Origin: Sorghum bicolor
Taxonomy: Eukaryota > Streptophyta > Magnoliopsida > Poales > Poaceae
Assembly: GCF_000003195.3 (NCBI RefSeq)
Contig: NC_012879.2
Location: 22,664,844-22,728,843, forward strand
DNA length: 64,000 nt
Direction: 5' to 3'
The notes beneath the pieces were generated by a model, which saw nothing but the letters and a program-made list of their open reading frames with translations, was not told the DNA's origin and made no database searches. This document shows, one piece after another, positions 10,525 to 21,954 of the stretch. The position numbers and the translations under genes were made by a program. Each line of letters opens with the position of its first letter. Positions within the stretch are counted from its first letter, which is position 1.

Positions 10525-12035
10525 TCAACAAGATCTGGAATATTTATTATAGACATATGCATCGACAACCACCCTTTTAAAGTTTTTATAAATAGAAAAG
10601 AAGAGGGGGTTGGAGATCTCAAATGTGGTGATGTTGGAGAGACCAATAGATTGGGAAGATGTTGCATATGAGCATGGAGTAAACGAAGTGGCTATGAAAT
10701 AAATTCCATGCTCATTAATGTTATCTTCGTCTCCAATCTGAATGTTCGGAGTTTCTCCTAGATTGGTCTCGCCTATGTCCTCTTCTGTATTTGGATGAAT
10801 CTCATCTTCAAAGGGAGTCAAGAACTCACCATTTGAAATTGAGCCAAAGTCAGAATCCATTAAGGCTTCTTCCTTGTCCATTCATTCTACACATTCTAGC
10901 CATTTAGAACTTGTGATCAGGAAAGGGGAGGTGTTAGAATTTTCTATATGGCTTAGCTCTCCTTCTATGACATTACTTGACATGTCATGCTCATGGTCTT
11001 TATGACTCCTATGGTTTGATTGTCCTGATGGATTGCTAGGATCATCATGAGATGGAAAAGGAGAGGGATAAGAGGGGTCTCTAAGGTCAAGGATGGATTT
11101 AGAATTTGTGAACATGGAAGGGGAGCAGATAGAATCTTCTATATGGTTTAGCTCTCCTTCACTTGATATGTCATCCTCGACTTCTTCATAACAGGAACTA
11201 GGACATTCTCTAAGAGAACCATTATTGCAGGGATTTGAATTATCCCTACTTGAAGGTCTCTTATGGAACCAGAAGTCTAAACCATCAGCATCTGAAAGAT
11301 TTAAGGTCAGAATTCCTTCCTCCCATGGAGAATTTTGGGGTATTGATGGTTTAGGATCGATAGCTAAAGTTTCAGATTGAAGTGGTTGTAATTTGGCTAT
11401 CGAAACTTTCTCTTCTTGTTTAGGAACTGATTCTTTCTCTTTCTCAGGGATATAAATGCTAGGAGACTTTTCACTCATTAAATCAATCAAATTCCAAGCT
11501 TCATTAGCGGACAGGCGGTGGAACGATCCTCGAGAGGCCGCATTAAGGGTTTGCTTATTTTCCCTACTAAGGCCCTTAAAAAAGTGAATTAGAAGAACTT
11601 CTTCTGGAATAGAAAGATTTGGGCCAGTGAGAGTAAGGTCAATAAAGCGGTCCCATGTTTTGCCAAGAGATTCTTCTTCTAGTTGTCTAAAAGAAAGAAT
11701 CTCAATCCAAAGATCCATCACTTTGGAGATTGGGAAATATTTTAGACAAAAATTATTGGATAGCACCTTCCAATCTCCGTGAGCACTTCCTACGTTGAGT
11801 TTATACCAGTGTCTAGCTTTTCCTGTTAAAGAGAACGGAAAGAGCTTCCAAACTCTTCGAGGTGTGTGTATGGGTTTTCCTCACCTTCTCCTGAGAAAGG
11901 TTGTTTTTGAAGAAATTCTATGTATTTCGGGCTTATCTCAAAACTAGATGTCATGATAGGCTTTGAAGATTTTGGTGGTTCGAGATGTGTGCCCGTAGGT
12001 CTATGAAACTGATAGATAGACATGTTTGCATTCAT
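10525..12035 (-). pseudogene. Athila-1 gag remnant
   Basis: On the minus strand the start (12035) reads MNANMSIYQFHRPTGTHLEP. Next come SFEISPKYIEFLQKQPFSG, then GKARHWYKLNVGSAHGDW and FCLKYFPISKVMDLWIEI, typical of the Athila retrotransposon gag domain. A long acidic, serine-rich C-terminal part follows, ending at MDKEEALMDSDFGS and beyond. A frameshift with apparent loss of some codons separates EEFGSS (near 11840) from the PFSLTGK part, and a TGA lies just before the MDKEEA segment (near 10882). No zinc knuckle is evident. It would have formed the particle shell for RNA packaging and is now inactive. Confidence 0.8.
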
Positions 12036-12175
12036 GATAGACCAGAGATCAAAGATTAGATAAGAAGAAAGAATAGCAGAGATGAGGCAAAGGGTAAAAG
12101 GAAAATATATTATGCTTTTATATATTTTTTTTGAAAAAAAGATTAAGCTAGTTTGTAGTCAACTCAGCAACCGTC

Positions 12176-12193
12176 TCCCCGGCAACAGCGCCA
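12176..12193 (-). other. Athila-1 primer-binding site (tRNA-Asp type)
   Basis: The minus strand reads TGGCGCTGTTGCCGGGGA, seven bases inside the 5' LTR. It is the complement of the 3' end of plant tRNA-Asp(GUC) with one mismatch. The Athila-2 and Athila-3 sites match perfectly. Confidence 0.85.
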
Positions 12194-12762
12194 AAAAGCT
12201 TGTTGACACTTGCTAACACCACTTGAATACTAGGTTGCCATCCCCAGCATGACACTAGAGTGTACTATGGTATTTATACGCACACAGATAAATCCGCAAG
12301 CGCACGGATACCATTGTAGCTTTTACCCGGTTAAAGGTTTTATCCTATCCATAGGGAAACGGAAGAACCGACTACGCTCTAACTTATCCAAGACAGACAT
12401 GTTGGTGTAAAATAGGAAATGTGATAGAATTGAATAAGAACAATATTAAAGGTAAAATGATAATGGGGGAATATAGAGTAGAGCAATCTAATATATGGGC
12501 GATAATAGGAGAATAGAGAGGATAACTAGGGTTTCTCCACTTCAAAGGGGTATGTCTGTCTGTGGCGTACCATAAGTATAAAACAACACAGATGATGCTT
12601 GTACCTAAGGTCGAGGACTCCTACCAGTCCTGCTAACGGGAGGTGGACTACAGAGGACTACGTAGCAGTCACCTACACGGCCTGCCACGCTCTGGCTAAC
12701 AGGGGATATCCACAAGTAATCTAGGTCTAAGCACCACGCTTAAACCTATACTACAACTCTCA

Positions 12763-15700
12763 CACTACAAGAAATCTGCCATCTTATGACTTTTACCTCA
12801 TGACATTAGACTAAATAGTCACTACTTTGTTTAGTTTATGACTTCTTTTGTGGAGCCAACTTAGCTTAGTGACTTTGATTAATTTATGTCATAAATAAAA
12901 AATGTCTTAAGCCAGTCACGGTTCGATTCCTCAAGGTGCATTTTTCCCAAAAAACATTAAACAACAACGCGCTGCCTTCCCCTGCACTCCCCTTTCTGTG
13001 ATGAATGATTAATAGGGTCATTGATAGAAAAAAATAAGCGTTACAAATCATGGGCGTAATTTCTGACTCCGATTAAATTCCAAGCAGTGGCTTAAATTAA
13101 ATAGAGTGAACCTTAGATAAGTGTCGTACATTGATATTCATGGTTTACATTAAAAATAGTGTCGTATATTGATATCACAGTTTACCATTTAAAAAGAAAA
13201 GAATAAGAAAAGATGATAAAAAAAGAAAATAAAGAAATGAAAATGAAACAATAATGTTGACATTTCTCCTGGGCGATGTCTTCCTCATGAAGCCTCTCTC
13301 TCCGTGAGTTCTCTCTCTCCCAGACCCTTCTCTCACGCCGCCCTCCTCTCCCTGCTAACCTGCTCCCACCCGCTCTCTCCTCCAACTGGGCTGCTACCGG
13401 CGTCGCCCTCTCCAGTGCCGTCCGTGCCTCAGCCACCGCCTGACCCCAAGCACCGCTCCACCAACCCATGCCGCCGTCGCCGCCGGGCCAGCCGCACCGG
13501 GACGACTATGACTGGGCCTAGGGGTTTTGGGCGCCACGCCGCACACAGGCCGGAGCCGTCCCTCCTCTTCCTACTGAGTGGGATCCCGAGCATCATCAGA
13601 GGTCCATCTCTCCATTTGTGCTGTGTGAAATACCCAATCCCTAACTTAGCTTCTCTATTTCAATTCAGATCTGAGCAGCAATGGCCTGGATCTTGACGGC
13701 TTCTCCTGGTCAACGAGGACCCCAGATCCGTTCGGTGCTATGGTAGAGAGGCTAATCCATGGTGTACCCGTTTAGTGACAGGGCCATGGATGGTGCCGTA
13801 GTAGGCATCGTGTTTATCCAGTGCACAGCTTGAGTCATGTGCTTTTGTTTGGATTTTCTCTACTAGCTATTTCTATGGACTTATCTTTCAGCAAAGCAAT
13901 TATCTTTCAACCTGCAGGTTTATTTTTTGAGCTCCACGAGGACATGGGTTTGGAGTTATACTGCAGTAGCTCATTCAACTTTTAGGTTCAGAGAACTACT
14001 CTTATCTTTGTCTTTAGTTGTTTGGTTTGGTTCCTGCGACAGTTCATGTAGCTGTTATGTTCACCTACACAGTTAGTAATATTTGTCTCTACGATGTTAA
14101 TTCACAGTAGCAGCAACCCAGATTCATTAATGGTGGTGTATTGGTTCTTACAACTGAACAAAATATTTTAACTTTTAGTTGAATATATGCAATGTTCTAC
14201 ACTACTTGCATTACTGTTAGTTGAATATATGCAATGTAATTAAGCATTAGCATGTCACATGATTGACCTTAAATGAAAACCTACTTGCTTTTACCTTGCA
14301 GATGTATGACTTTAAATTTAATAGTATTCATAACTTAGTATACCAAAAAGGTTCAGCAAGCCAGTCATTTCTAGTCATTTGGTTCCATCTACAGAGGCAT
14401 CTACTTGTGCTAACCCTATTTATACCATGGCCTTATCTTATATATATTCATTTTAGCTTCAATGCTGATATTTGCTTATTGCTGTTTTCTGCAGACAAGA
14501 CTAAGTTGTTGCAGGCATCAAGTGATCTCCAGGCTGTGAGTTTTGTGGAACAAAGGGATGTGTTGATCATTTGCTTCTGTCTTATTGAAGTGGTTACTCT
14601 TGGTGCTGGGTTTGAGATAGTTTGGGTTCGAGATAGTTTGGTTTGAAGGTAATTTATCTTTTTGACAGTGCCAAACATATGTTGTTTTTTTGGTTGAATG
14701 GAAATACTGAGAACAACGGAACTATGCAATTTATCCCCATGCATGGTCGACTTATTATTTGAAAATTCAAATGCATAAGCTAGCAGCTTGCTGAGAACAA
14801 ACATATGATGCTTGTCTTTACAGAAAAAAACAACATTGGATTTTGTTTCTTATCTATTAATCATACCAGCTAAACGAAAAAGAATAAAAATTGTAATATT
14901 GTGATACAAAAGCCAGCCTCTAATTGATAAAGAGTGACTTATAAATTGAAGTTGGGAGACTAAAAGAGACTGCAGTCTAGAGACTTATATACTATGTCAT
15001 GTACCAATTTTCTCTGAACTTGTTGATATATACCAGCCAAGTCTGATATCATCATATTGTAACTGCAGCTGCTCCATGTGTAATTGGACACCTTGGGAAG
15101 GCATTTGAATGTGCTCTTGGCAGCAGCACTACTTTTTTGTATCGGTAGGTTTCTATTTCCCTAGCCGTTGCTTATGATATTTTTTTTATTTTATATTGAA
15201 ATCTGTTTGATGTCTTACATTAAACTTAGATTGATCCTTAGAAATTTTGTTAGCTCCATTATGTCTTAACCCTATAGAAAAACTGGACCTACATCGTGTG
15301 GGGGTAAAGAACATAAATAAATTGTGGTGTCTTGTATGCAAATAATTTTGCTAGTCTAATTTTCAGCTAGCTGTTTTCTCGGATACACAAATATAGATAC
15401 ATGTGTATTCATTTTTCTTTCTAATTTTTTCTATGTCGTCTTGATGTTACAGGTTGAGGGAGGCCTTGGAGGAAGCAAACATATAATATTTTTCTTTTGA
15501 TAAGATGGAGATGAGGCATTTTGTAGTGAATCTAGTTAGATTGTGCAAGCAAATATATTATGACTTGTGCCTGCCATTTGACCTAGCTAGATTGTATGTG
15601 TGTTATTCCTTGTGTAATGGTGACATGTCATGAATTGTGCAAGCAGACTTGGTAATGTTGGCTTTAGTGAAAACTTGAGATAACTTATCTTATATGGTTG

Positions 15701-16060
15701 ATGAGTATTGTGGGCAGCTATGGTTTACATATGTATGTGGTTGATGAATAAAGTGACCTGTTATGGATGTTTATTAGGCATGAAATCTAGTTAATATGAA
15801 ATTAAAATTATATATAATTACATGGCAAGCTTCAAAAAACTTATGACTTTAAACAGTTGTCATAAGTGTTTGTGACTTTTAAAATCAAAGTCATAATGCT
15901 ATGACTTTGCCCACTAAAAGTCATAAGTGGTCATTAAAGATAGTCATCTTTTGACATTTCATTTTTTATCAACTTGAAGTCACAAATGACAACATATGAC
16001 TTATTTTCTAGGTATTATGACTAATGTTAAATGTCAAAAGATGGTAGATTTCTTGTAGTG
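12763..16060. mobile_element. CACTA-2, complete CACTA element with TSD
   Basis: 3298 bp. The left end is CACTACAAGAAATCTGCCATC and the right end is its inverted copy (TTCTTGTAGTG ends at 16060), flanked by 3-bp TCA at 12760-12762 and 16061-16063. The empty site is preserved in the partner LTR near 6492. Subterminal repeats of the type TATGACTTT / AAAGTCATA fill about 12780-12910 and 15840-16040. No transposase is recognisable, so it is non-autonomous. Confidence 0.95.
13270..15490 (+). other. gene-like interior of CACTA-2, origin unknown
   Basis: An abrupt GC-rich block (about 13270-13600) starts near an ATG at 13304 and is proline/serine/arginine-rich. It is followed by AT-rich intron-like sequence with short segments such as GLDLDGFSWSTRTPDPFGAM (about 13690-13750) and GHLGKAFECALGSSTTFLYR next to a GTAGGT donor near 15145. 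This pattern (GC-rich 5' end, short exon-like pieces bounded by GT/AG) fits a captured host gene, but I do not recognise the gene. Confidence 0.4.
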
Positions 16061-16394
16061 TCACCTATAGCGTCCTATAGATTAAAGTACTTATAAGAGT
16101 TGTGAACCAGAACATACATGGATAGTAATTGCATAATGAAAAAGAAATAGATTACCAGAGTCATCCCATGAGCAAGCTTGATTAGAGCTTTATCATGGCG
16201 AAGTACAACCGGAGGAAGAACCGACAGGCCGGCCTCTCCTCCAATCCTCCCTCACTCTCCATCTCGCTACTATCTAGATCTACTCTAGTTTAGAGAAGAG
16301 AGGAGAGCTCTCATCTCCAAACCCTAGCTTTTGCTCTGTCTATGAATAATGAATAGGGATGCAGAGGTGTCTTCTCCAGGGGCTAGGAGGCCTG

Positions 16395-16403
16395 CTTATA
16401 TAT
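16395..16403 (-). promoter_or_regulatory. TATA-like box in Athila-1 5' LTR
   Basis: The minus strand reads ATATATAAG. The equivalent position in the other Athila LTRs also carries a TATA-type sequence (6828, 42045, 56194), which supports a shared promoter. Confidence 0.45.
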
Positions 16404-16829
16404 CCCTTACAAATGAACGTGGGCCGTCGAATCAAACCGACCTTAATTGCACGGTTTTCCTTAATCCTTTAGGTCGGTGGAGCATAATCCACGAGGCGGA
16501 GCCTGATTGGCTGCCAGAGCAGGGCGGGCGCCTTAGGGGGGAGGGCGGGCGTCGTGCCCCCGGGCCCGCTCGGCCTCCTGTTCGTTCCCATGGCTTCTGG
16601 AGTCATCTAGATGATAGAAAATTGCCACACATGTTAATATGTCTATGTAAACCCGACGTGTGGGCCTTTTCTCCATGTTTTCTGATAAACCCCTGCAGAA
16701 ATAGACAAACACCAAAACTCGTGAAATTATGTCAGATAGAACCCTAAGTCTGGTTGTTGGTTGCATTTGGATCCTTTTCTTTGTTTATTTGATGATTAAA
16801 TTTGGTACTTAAGGACCGTCAACAATGTC

Positions 16830-17257
16830 CTTACCCCAAGAAGCAGCAGACAACCTACTCAGCCCATGTGAACCACACCTCGATAGAGGAGATCCCGAAA
16901 GGAGAACCGGTAACAACTAGTATGTTCCCTGTCAACCAACATCTTGCAGTTGTTTTGTTTGATACTGGATCATCACATTCATTTATGAGCCAAGCATTTG
17001 CACAAAAGCATGATCAACTAGTTACCGAGTTGGGTTGTGGTTATCGCATCAGTTCAGCTGGGGCTGATGTGTTGACCAACAAAGCAGTAACACGGACTAC
17101 CTTGGATATCAGCGGCTGAAGGTTTTGCATAAACCTTGTGGTCATGCCAGGATTAGTTTTGGATGTTATCATCGGTATGGATAAGAGGACAGACTAGGGT
17201 GCAGTCATAGATGCAGGACAAAGAACTCTCTCCCTTAAGGATCCAAAGGGAGAGGGC
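16830..17257 (+). pseudogene. G1 gag end and aspartic protease
   Basis: Continues the G1 frame right after the second ATGTC target copy. The retropepsin motif VVLFDTGSSHSFMS has its catalytic D-T-G at 16961-16969, followed by the flap/C-terminal part with VMPGLVLDVIIGMD. In-frame stops at 17117-17119 and near 17198 break the chain. The enzyme would have cleaved the gag-pol polyprotein. Confidence 0.88.
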
Positions 17258-18760
17258 ATGCTTCAGGTCAGGTTACCCCGGCGCTTTGACTTTGCCAGTC
17301 GTTTGTGTGCCATACAAGTGGTTCTGCTAGAGCACATACCTGTGGTCTGTGAGTTTCCTGATGTTTTTCTGGAAGAGTTGCCAGGACTTCCCCCGGATAG
17401 GCAAGTAGAGTTTGCTATAGAGTTGATACTAGGTACAGCACCAATCTCTAGAAGGCCGTACCAGATGCCACCTAACGAGCTCGCTGAATTGAAAACTCAA
17501 TTGAAGGAGTTGCTGGATAAAGGTTTCATTCGGCCGAGTTTGTCTAAATGGGGTTGTCTGGCACTGTTTGTGAAGAAGAAGGATCAATCCTTGAGCATGT
17601 GCATGGACTATCGTCCGCTCAATGTTGTGACAATCAAGAATAATTATCCTCTGCCATGGATTGACATCCTGTTTGACCAGTTATCTGAAGCCAAGGTGTC
17701 CTCCAAGATAGATTTGAGGTCTGGGTATCACCAGATCAAGATCCCCCCGCAAGATATACCAAAGACTGCTTTTTCTACAAGATACGGGTTGTATGAGTAT
17801 CTTGTCATGTCATTTGGATTGACAAATGCTCCTGCATACTTTATGTATCTGATGAACTCAGTCTTTATGCTAGAGTTAGACAAGTTTGTTGTAGTGTTCA
17901 TCGATGACATTCTGGTTTATTCAGAGAATGAGCAAGGTAATGCTGAGCATCTAAGGGTCGTGCTGACACGACTGCGAGAACATCAGTTATATGCGAAGCT
18001 CAGCAAGTGTGAGTTCAGGCTTAAGAAACTTCCATTCGTGGGGCACATTCTATCAGAAGAAGGGATCACTGTGGATCCATCAAAAGTACAAGAAGTTATG
18101 GAATGGAAGGCACCAACTTCTGTCTCAGAAGTTCAAAGCTTTCTTGGTTTAGCCGGGTATTATCGTCGTTTCATCCCCGACTTTTCCAAGATTGCTAAGC
18201 CCATGACCAGTTTACTACAAAAGGATCAGAAGTTCGCCTGGACAGAGGGGTGTGAAGTAGCCTTTCGCACCTTGCGAAAGCTACTGACCACTGCTCCTAT
18301 TCTAGCACAACCGAACATCGAGAAGCCTTTTGATATGATTTGTGATGCATTGAAAAGTGGTTTGGGATGTGTGCTGATGCATGAGGGTAGAGTTATAGCT
18401 TATGCTTCACGATAGTTGAGGAAACATGAAGTCAACGATCCAACTCACGACCTTGAACTAGCAGCTGTTGTGCACGCTCTAAAGATCTGGAGGCATTATC
18501 TGCTTGGGAATAAGTGTCATATCTACACGGATCACAAAAGCCTTAAGTACATATTTACTCAATCTGAGTTGAATATGAGGCAGTAAAGGTGGTTGGAGTT
18601 AATCAAGGACTATGATCTTGAGGTCCATTACCACCCAGGCAAGGCTAACGTGGTAGCGGATGCCCTAAGTCGTAAACCACACTATCAAGTGGTCCAACCT
18701 TTGTTTTCAGATGGGTTCAACTTGATGCATCCTGAGGTTCTGTGTCACATACAGCTCGGT
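17258..18760 (+). pseudogene. G1 reverse transcriptase and RNase H
   Basis: The RT part is almost intact. It has [18 protein letters not shown], the [14 protein letters not shown] motif with the first catalytic Asp, [20 protein letters not shown], and the catalytic box FIDD at 17897-17908, then [19 protein letters not shown]. RNase H follows with [12 protein letters not shown] and, after a TAG at 18413-18415, [12 protein letters not shown] and a terminal VVADALSRK. Further stops near 18583 and 18764. This is the classic Ty3/gypsy order. The open stretch at 17258-18412 is the longest surviving G1 reading frame, but without protease and integrase continuity the polyprotein is dead. Confidence 0.92.
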
Positions 18761-18859
18761 TGTTAACTCGAGAGTCAAGTCATCGAAGGTCAGAAGACAT
18801 ATAAGGGCATTTCTCATATTAAGGAAAAGATCAAGGATGACCCCAAGACTCAGTTTTGA

Positions 18860-19735
18860 GTGGACGAGAAAGGGGTGCTTTGGTTTCAACATCGGTTGGT
18901 AGTTCCAAAGAACCGAGAGCTAAAGAATCAAATCATGGATGAAGCACATCTTTCAAAGCTTTCCATCCATCCCGGGAGTAGTAAAATGTATCAAGATCTG
19001 AAGTCTCACTTTTGGTGGACCAAAATGAAGATAGAAATAACAGCATATGTGGCTCGATGTGACACGTGTTGCCGAGTTAAAGCGATACACATGAAACCCG
19101 CATGGTTGCTGCAACCGTTGTCAGTTCCAGAATGAAAGTGGGAAGAGGTCAGTATGGACTTCATCATAGGATTGCCAACTATGCGAAAAGGGAATGACTC
19201 GATTTGGGTGATTGTGGATCAATTGACCAAATCGGCTCATTTCCTCCTAGTGAAGAACTTGTACAGACCTCCCGAGTATGCTGACTTATACATGGCTGAT
19301 ATTGAGGTCCACAGTTCACCGCTCACTTTTGTGAATGAATGCACAAGAGTTTGGGGACTAGTCTGGTGAGAAGCATAGCGTATCATCCTCAAACCTCAGG
19401 CCAAACAGAAAGACTCAATCAAGTGCTAGAAGATATGCTGAGAGCTTGTGTGTTATCTTCAAAAGGATCTTGGGAATCATGGTTAACTTTGGCTGAATTC
19501 TCTTACAATAATAGCTATCAAGAGAGTATCAAGATGGCTCCGTTCGAAGCTTTGTATGGTCGGAAGTGCAGGACTCCGTTAAACTGGGTCGAACCTGGTG
19601 AGAGGAGATACTCTGGTATCGACTTTGTGAACGATGCTGAGAAGAAAGTACAAATCATACAGCAACATATGAAGGCCGTGCAATCACGCCAAAAGAGTTA
19701 TGCCGACAAGAGGAGAAAGGCCGCTTGAGTTTAAA
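18860..19735 (+). pseudogene. G1 integrase with catalytic-site deletion
   Basis: The HHCC zinc domain is present (DEAHLSKLSIHPGSSKMY ... ARCDTCCRVK), then the core with MDFIIGLPTMRKGNDSIWV. At about 19306 the sequence jumps from the first-Asp region straight into the GPQFTAHF-type segment in another frame. Codons around the second catalytic Asp are therefore missing, and a TGA follows. The frame resumes with SLVRSIAYHPQTSGQTERLN, which contains the catalytic Glu, and PFEALYGRKCRTPLNW. Integrase would insert element cDNA; this copy cannot be active. A TGA also lies at 19133-19135, just before the core. Confidence 0.88.
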
Positions 19736-20172
19736 GTGGGTGACTATGTTTTCCTCAAGGTTACACCGATGAAGAAAGTTAAACGCTTCAGGGTTCAGAG
19801 TAAGCTTGCACCTAGGTACGTGGGGCCATATCAGATAATTGAATGGAAGGGCCCTGTGGCCTACAAAATCCATTTACCTGAAGAGTTGAGCTCCATCTTT
19901 TTCCAGTTTTTCATGTATCATAGCTAAGAAAGTGTGTGAAAGTACCTGAACAAAGGATTGAACCTCGGGGGATTAAGATAAAGGAAGATTTGGAATATAA
20001 AGAACAACCTGTGAGTATAGTAGATACCAAGGAGCGAGTGACCAAAAACAGAGTTGTCAAAACCTACAAGGTGGTGTGGAGTCATCACGATGATAGAGAC
20101 GCCACCTGGGAAATCGAGGATTACCTAAAAACAGTTTATCCAAAATTTCATAAGAAATGGTTAGTAACCTAA
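19736..20172 (+). pseudogene. G1 integrase C-terminus with chromodomain
   Basis: First part: DYVFLKVTPMKKVKRF and RYVGPYQIIEWKGPVAYKIH, the integrase C-terminal GPY/F module. Last part (from 19936): PVSIVDTKERVTKNRVVKTY, YKVVWSHHDDRDATWE and a terminal helix, matching the chromodomain seen at the end of Tekay/Del-clade integrases. Chromodomains are thought to guide integration to heterochromatin marks. A stop at about 19926 separates the two parts. The gene ends at 20172, directly upstream of the purine tract. Confidence 0.85.
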
Positions 20173-20190
20173 AATCTTGGGACGAGATTT

Positions 20191-20208
20191 CCCTAAGGGG
20201 GGAAGGGC
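20191..20208 (+). other. G1 polypurine tract
   Basis: AAGGGGGGAAGGG directly before TGTAACACCC. This is the plus-strand primer position and fixes the 3' LTR start at 20209. Confidence 0.85.
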
Positions 20209-20609
20209 TGTAACACCCTAGGTGTTAAGCATGCACTTAGCCTCATAAGTATTCTCATCAAGCATGGCATGAGCATAGCATCACATAAGCATAGTACCTT
20301 TTAAATTGTGATTTTATGTGCTTGATTTAAATGAATTAAATATAATAAATTAGTATGCTTGCTTCAAAAATGCTTATGATGACCAAAGTGGGTCGAAATG
20401 TGTTTTAGAAGATTTAAGAATATTTTTGTGAAATTTTGGGAGCTCTAGAATTTGAGAAATGGATTTAATATAAAAATCCCCAAAATAGATTTATTTAAAA
20501 ACCTAGAACTAGTTTTGAATTGCATTTCAATTTTTATTTGGAATTTGGAGTTGCAGCTTAAAGCAAAGCTGTAGAGCTATTTATTTTGATCAACTTTTGT
20601 TTTAGGGGC
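20209..20609 (+). repeat. G1 3' LTR, segment 1
   Basis: Starts TGTAACACCCTAGG after the purine tract. It is interrupted by the Tat element at the target GGGGC (20605-20609). Confidence 0.85.
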
Positions 20610-21307
20610 TGTTGATGCAAAAGCTGATCTGCGAACACAAAAGGCTAATACCCGATTTAAATGTTAAGGCTTGCCAGCCGATTTGACCTTACTATCGGCA
20701 AAGGTGATAATTCGAATACTTTGGTCCCGACAACAGCGATGCGCCCGGATGCCACGGCCAAGAGGTATTCACGCAGAACTTGAGAACACGACGAGCTTAA
20801 GTCGATGAATTCCTAAGAACTCGTAATAAAAAGGAAAAAGTATGATGAAGTCGTCGAAATAGTAGAGGCTGGAATATGAGTAAAAACTGGTGTTTGATTG
20901 ATTGATCGATATGATTTTTACAAGACTCTAGGGTCTATATTTATACCCTGTCCAAAGAGCTACAACCAGACACGACTAGAACTCGAATTCTAAATTTAAA
21001 CAGAATCCGTACACAAAATGATTTAAATAACTAAAGAAAACATAAAAACATCCTCCCGTGACAAACTGGAACACCTCCACAAGCCGATCGGTAACTTCCA
21101 AGTCCTTCCCCCGCATCATCGGCAGACTGCCTTGTTGTAGCCATCGGCACAAACACGTCATTACCTATGGACTTGGTCACGTTCAGCTATCCCTCCATCG
21201 ACAACTATCCTCATCGGTAACCCATTCTGTAGATCAAGTACTGCCGTCTTGTCCTGCTGACCTACACTCTACGGATTATGGACACATGCCCAAAAACGGT
21301 GTCAACA
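20610..21307 (-). repeat. Tat element 3' LTR
   Basis: Starts TGTTGATGCAAAAGC and ends CGGTGTCAACA in plus coordinates. Contains GCCGAT/ATCGGC motifs and the TATA-type region near 20934-20946. Confidence 0.95.
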
Positions 21308-21465
21308 ATGCCCCCCAATTTCGGAGTATGAAAGCATTAATGCTCCGAAATTCTTCGCAGTAAATGATGCCTTTCCGTAATTAATTCTCTCAATTTGGTA
21401 ACCGACAACCTTAATCCAAACAACCCTGATCTGACTCTTCCGCAGATTCCTCAAAATCCTCAACT

Positions 21466-21640
21466 TCCCAAACGGGCACCTCCACTTTAAACGCCCATCG
21501 GCAATATTACCGTTACAAGGACTTGCCGATGGACTGACTAGGACGCCCATATCTTATCCTCCCAAACGGCTATCTCCACTTCATTCGCCCATCGGCAACA
21601 TTACAGTTACAAGGCGCTGCCGATGGACCGACCAGGAGAT
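21466..21640. promoter_or_regulatory. tandem 94-bp units with inverted GCCGAT pairs
   Basis: Two related units start at 21466 and 21560. Unit 1 has CCATCGGCAA at 21495-21504 and its exact inverse TTGCCGATGG at 21523-21532. Unit 2 has CCATCGGCAA at 21589-21598 and TGCCGATGG at 21618-21626. They lie about 180-310 bp upstream of the TATA box of the PMD gene, an operator-like arrangement. Function is inferred only. Confidence 0.6.
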
Positions 21641-21801
21641 CCCGCACAGTAAAATATCTCTGGATAATGACCGCTTCCTATCAAATTGCCTGCACAATCC
21701 CTTGATTACCGTGCGAATAGTTACCATATCTACCTGAGTACCCTTGGATTTCATGGATACGGCGAAGAGATAAGTCAGATTTGCCCTTGCTCGTGTTGTC
21801 C

Positions 21802-21809
21802 TATAAATA
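21802..21809 (+). promoter_or_regulatory. TATA box of the PMD gene
   Basis: TATAAATA within CTATAAATAG, about 150 bp upstream of the ATG at 21955 and in the same orientation as the spliced gene. It supports an independent promoter. Confidence 0.65.
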
Positions 21810-21954
21810 GTTCCTTCTCGGGTACTCCTTCCTCATCACATCATTCCACAGCTCCAACTCCACTTTCCCGGTGGCGGCGCTGTTCGAGAGCTCCAAGATC
21901 TCCAACGAAGTCCCTTCTTCACCAACTCCGAAGCCCTCGGTCATCCTCTTCAAG

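Larger units (their letters stand above)
5932..16824 (-). mobile_element. Athila-type non-autonomous Ty3/gypsy element Athila-1
   Basis: Complete element bounded by TG...CA LTRs and a perfect 5-bp target duplication ATGTC (5927-5931 and 16825-16829). Orientation is minus: the primer-binding site abuts the right LTR (12176-12193), and the purine tract (GGGGGAGT on the minus strand) abuts the left LTR. LTRs are 1326 bp (left) and 1323 bp (right, after subtracting CACTA-2). The internal region holds only a gag remnant and a long non-coding 3' part. I see no RT, RNase H or integrase, so mobilisation must have been in trans. Confidence 0.9.
12201..16824 (-). repeat. Athila-1 5' LTR, interrupted by CACTA-2
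   Basis: LTR parts 12201-12762 and 16064-16824 together match the left LTR. The insertion lies at the TCA target, which is single-copy in the left LTR. Confidence 0.92.

Noticed and set aside
12176..12193. Partial tRNA gene
   Set aside because: Only the 18-nt 3' complement is present, beside an LTR; it is a primer-binding site, as are 41236, 54939, 32296, 47055 and 59329.
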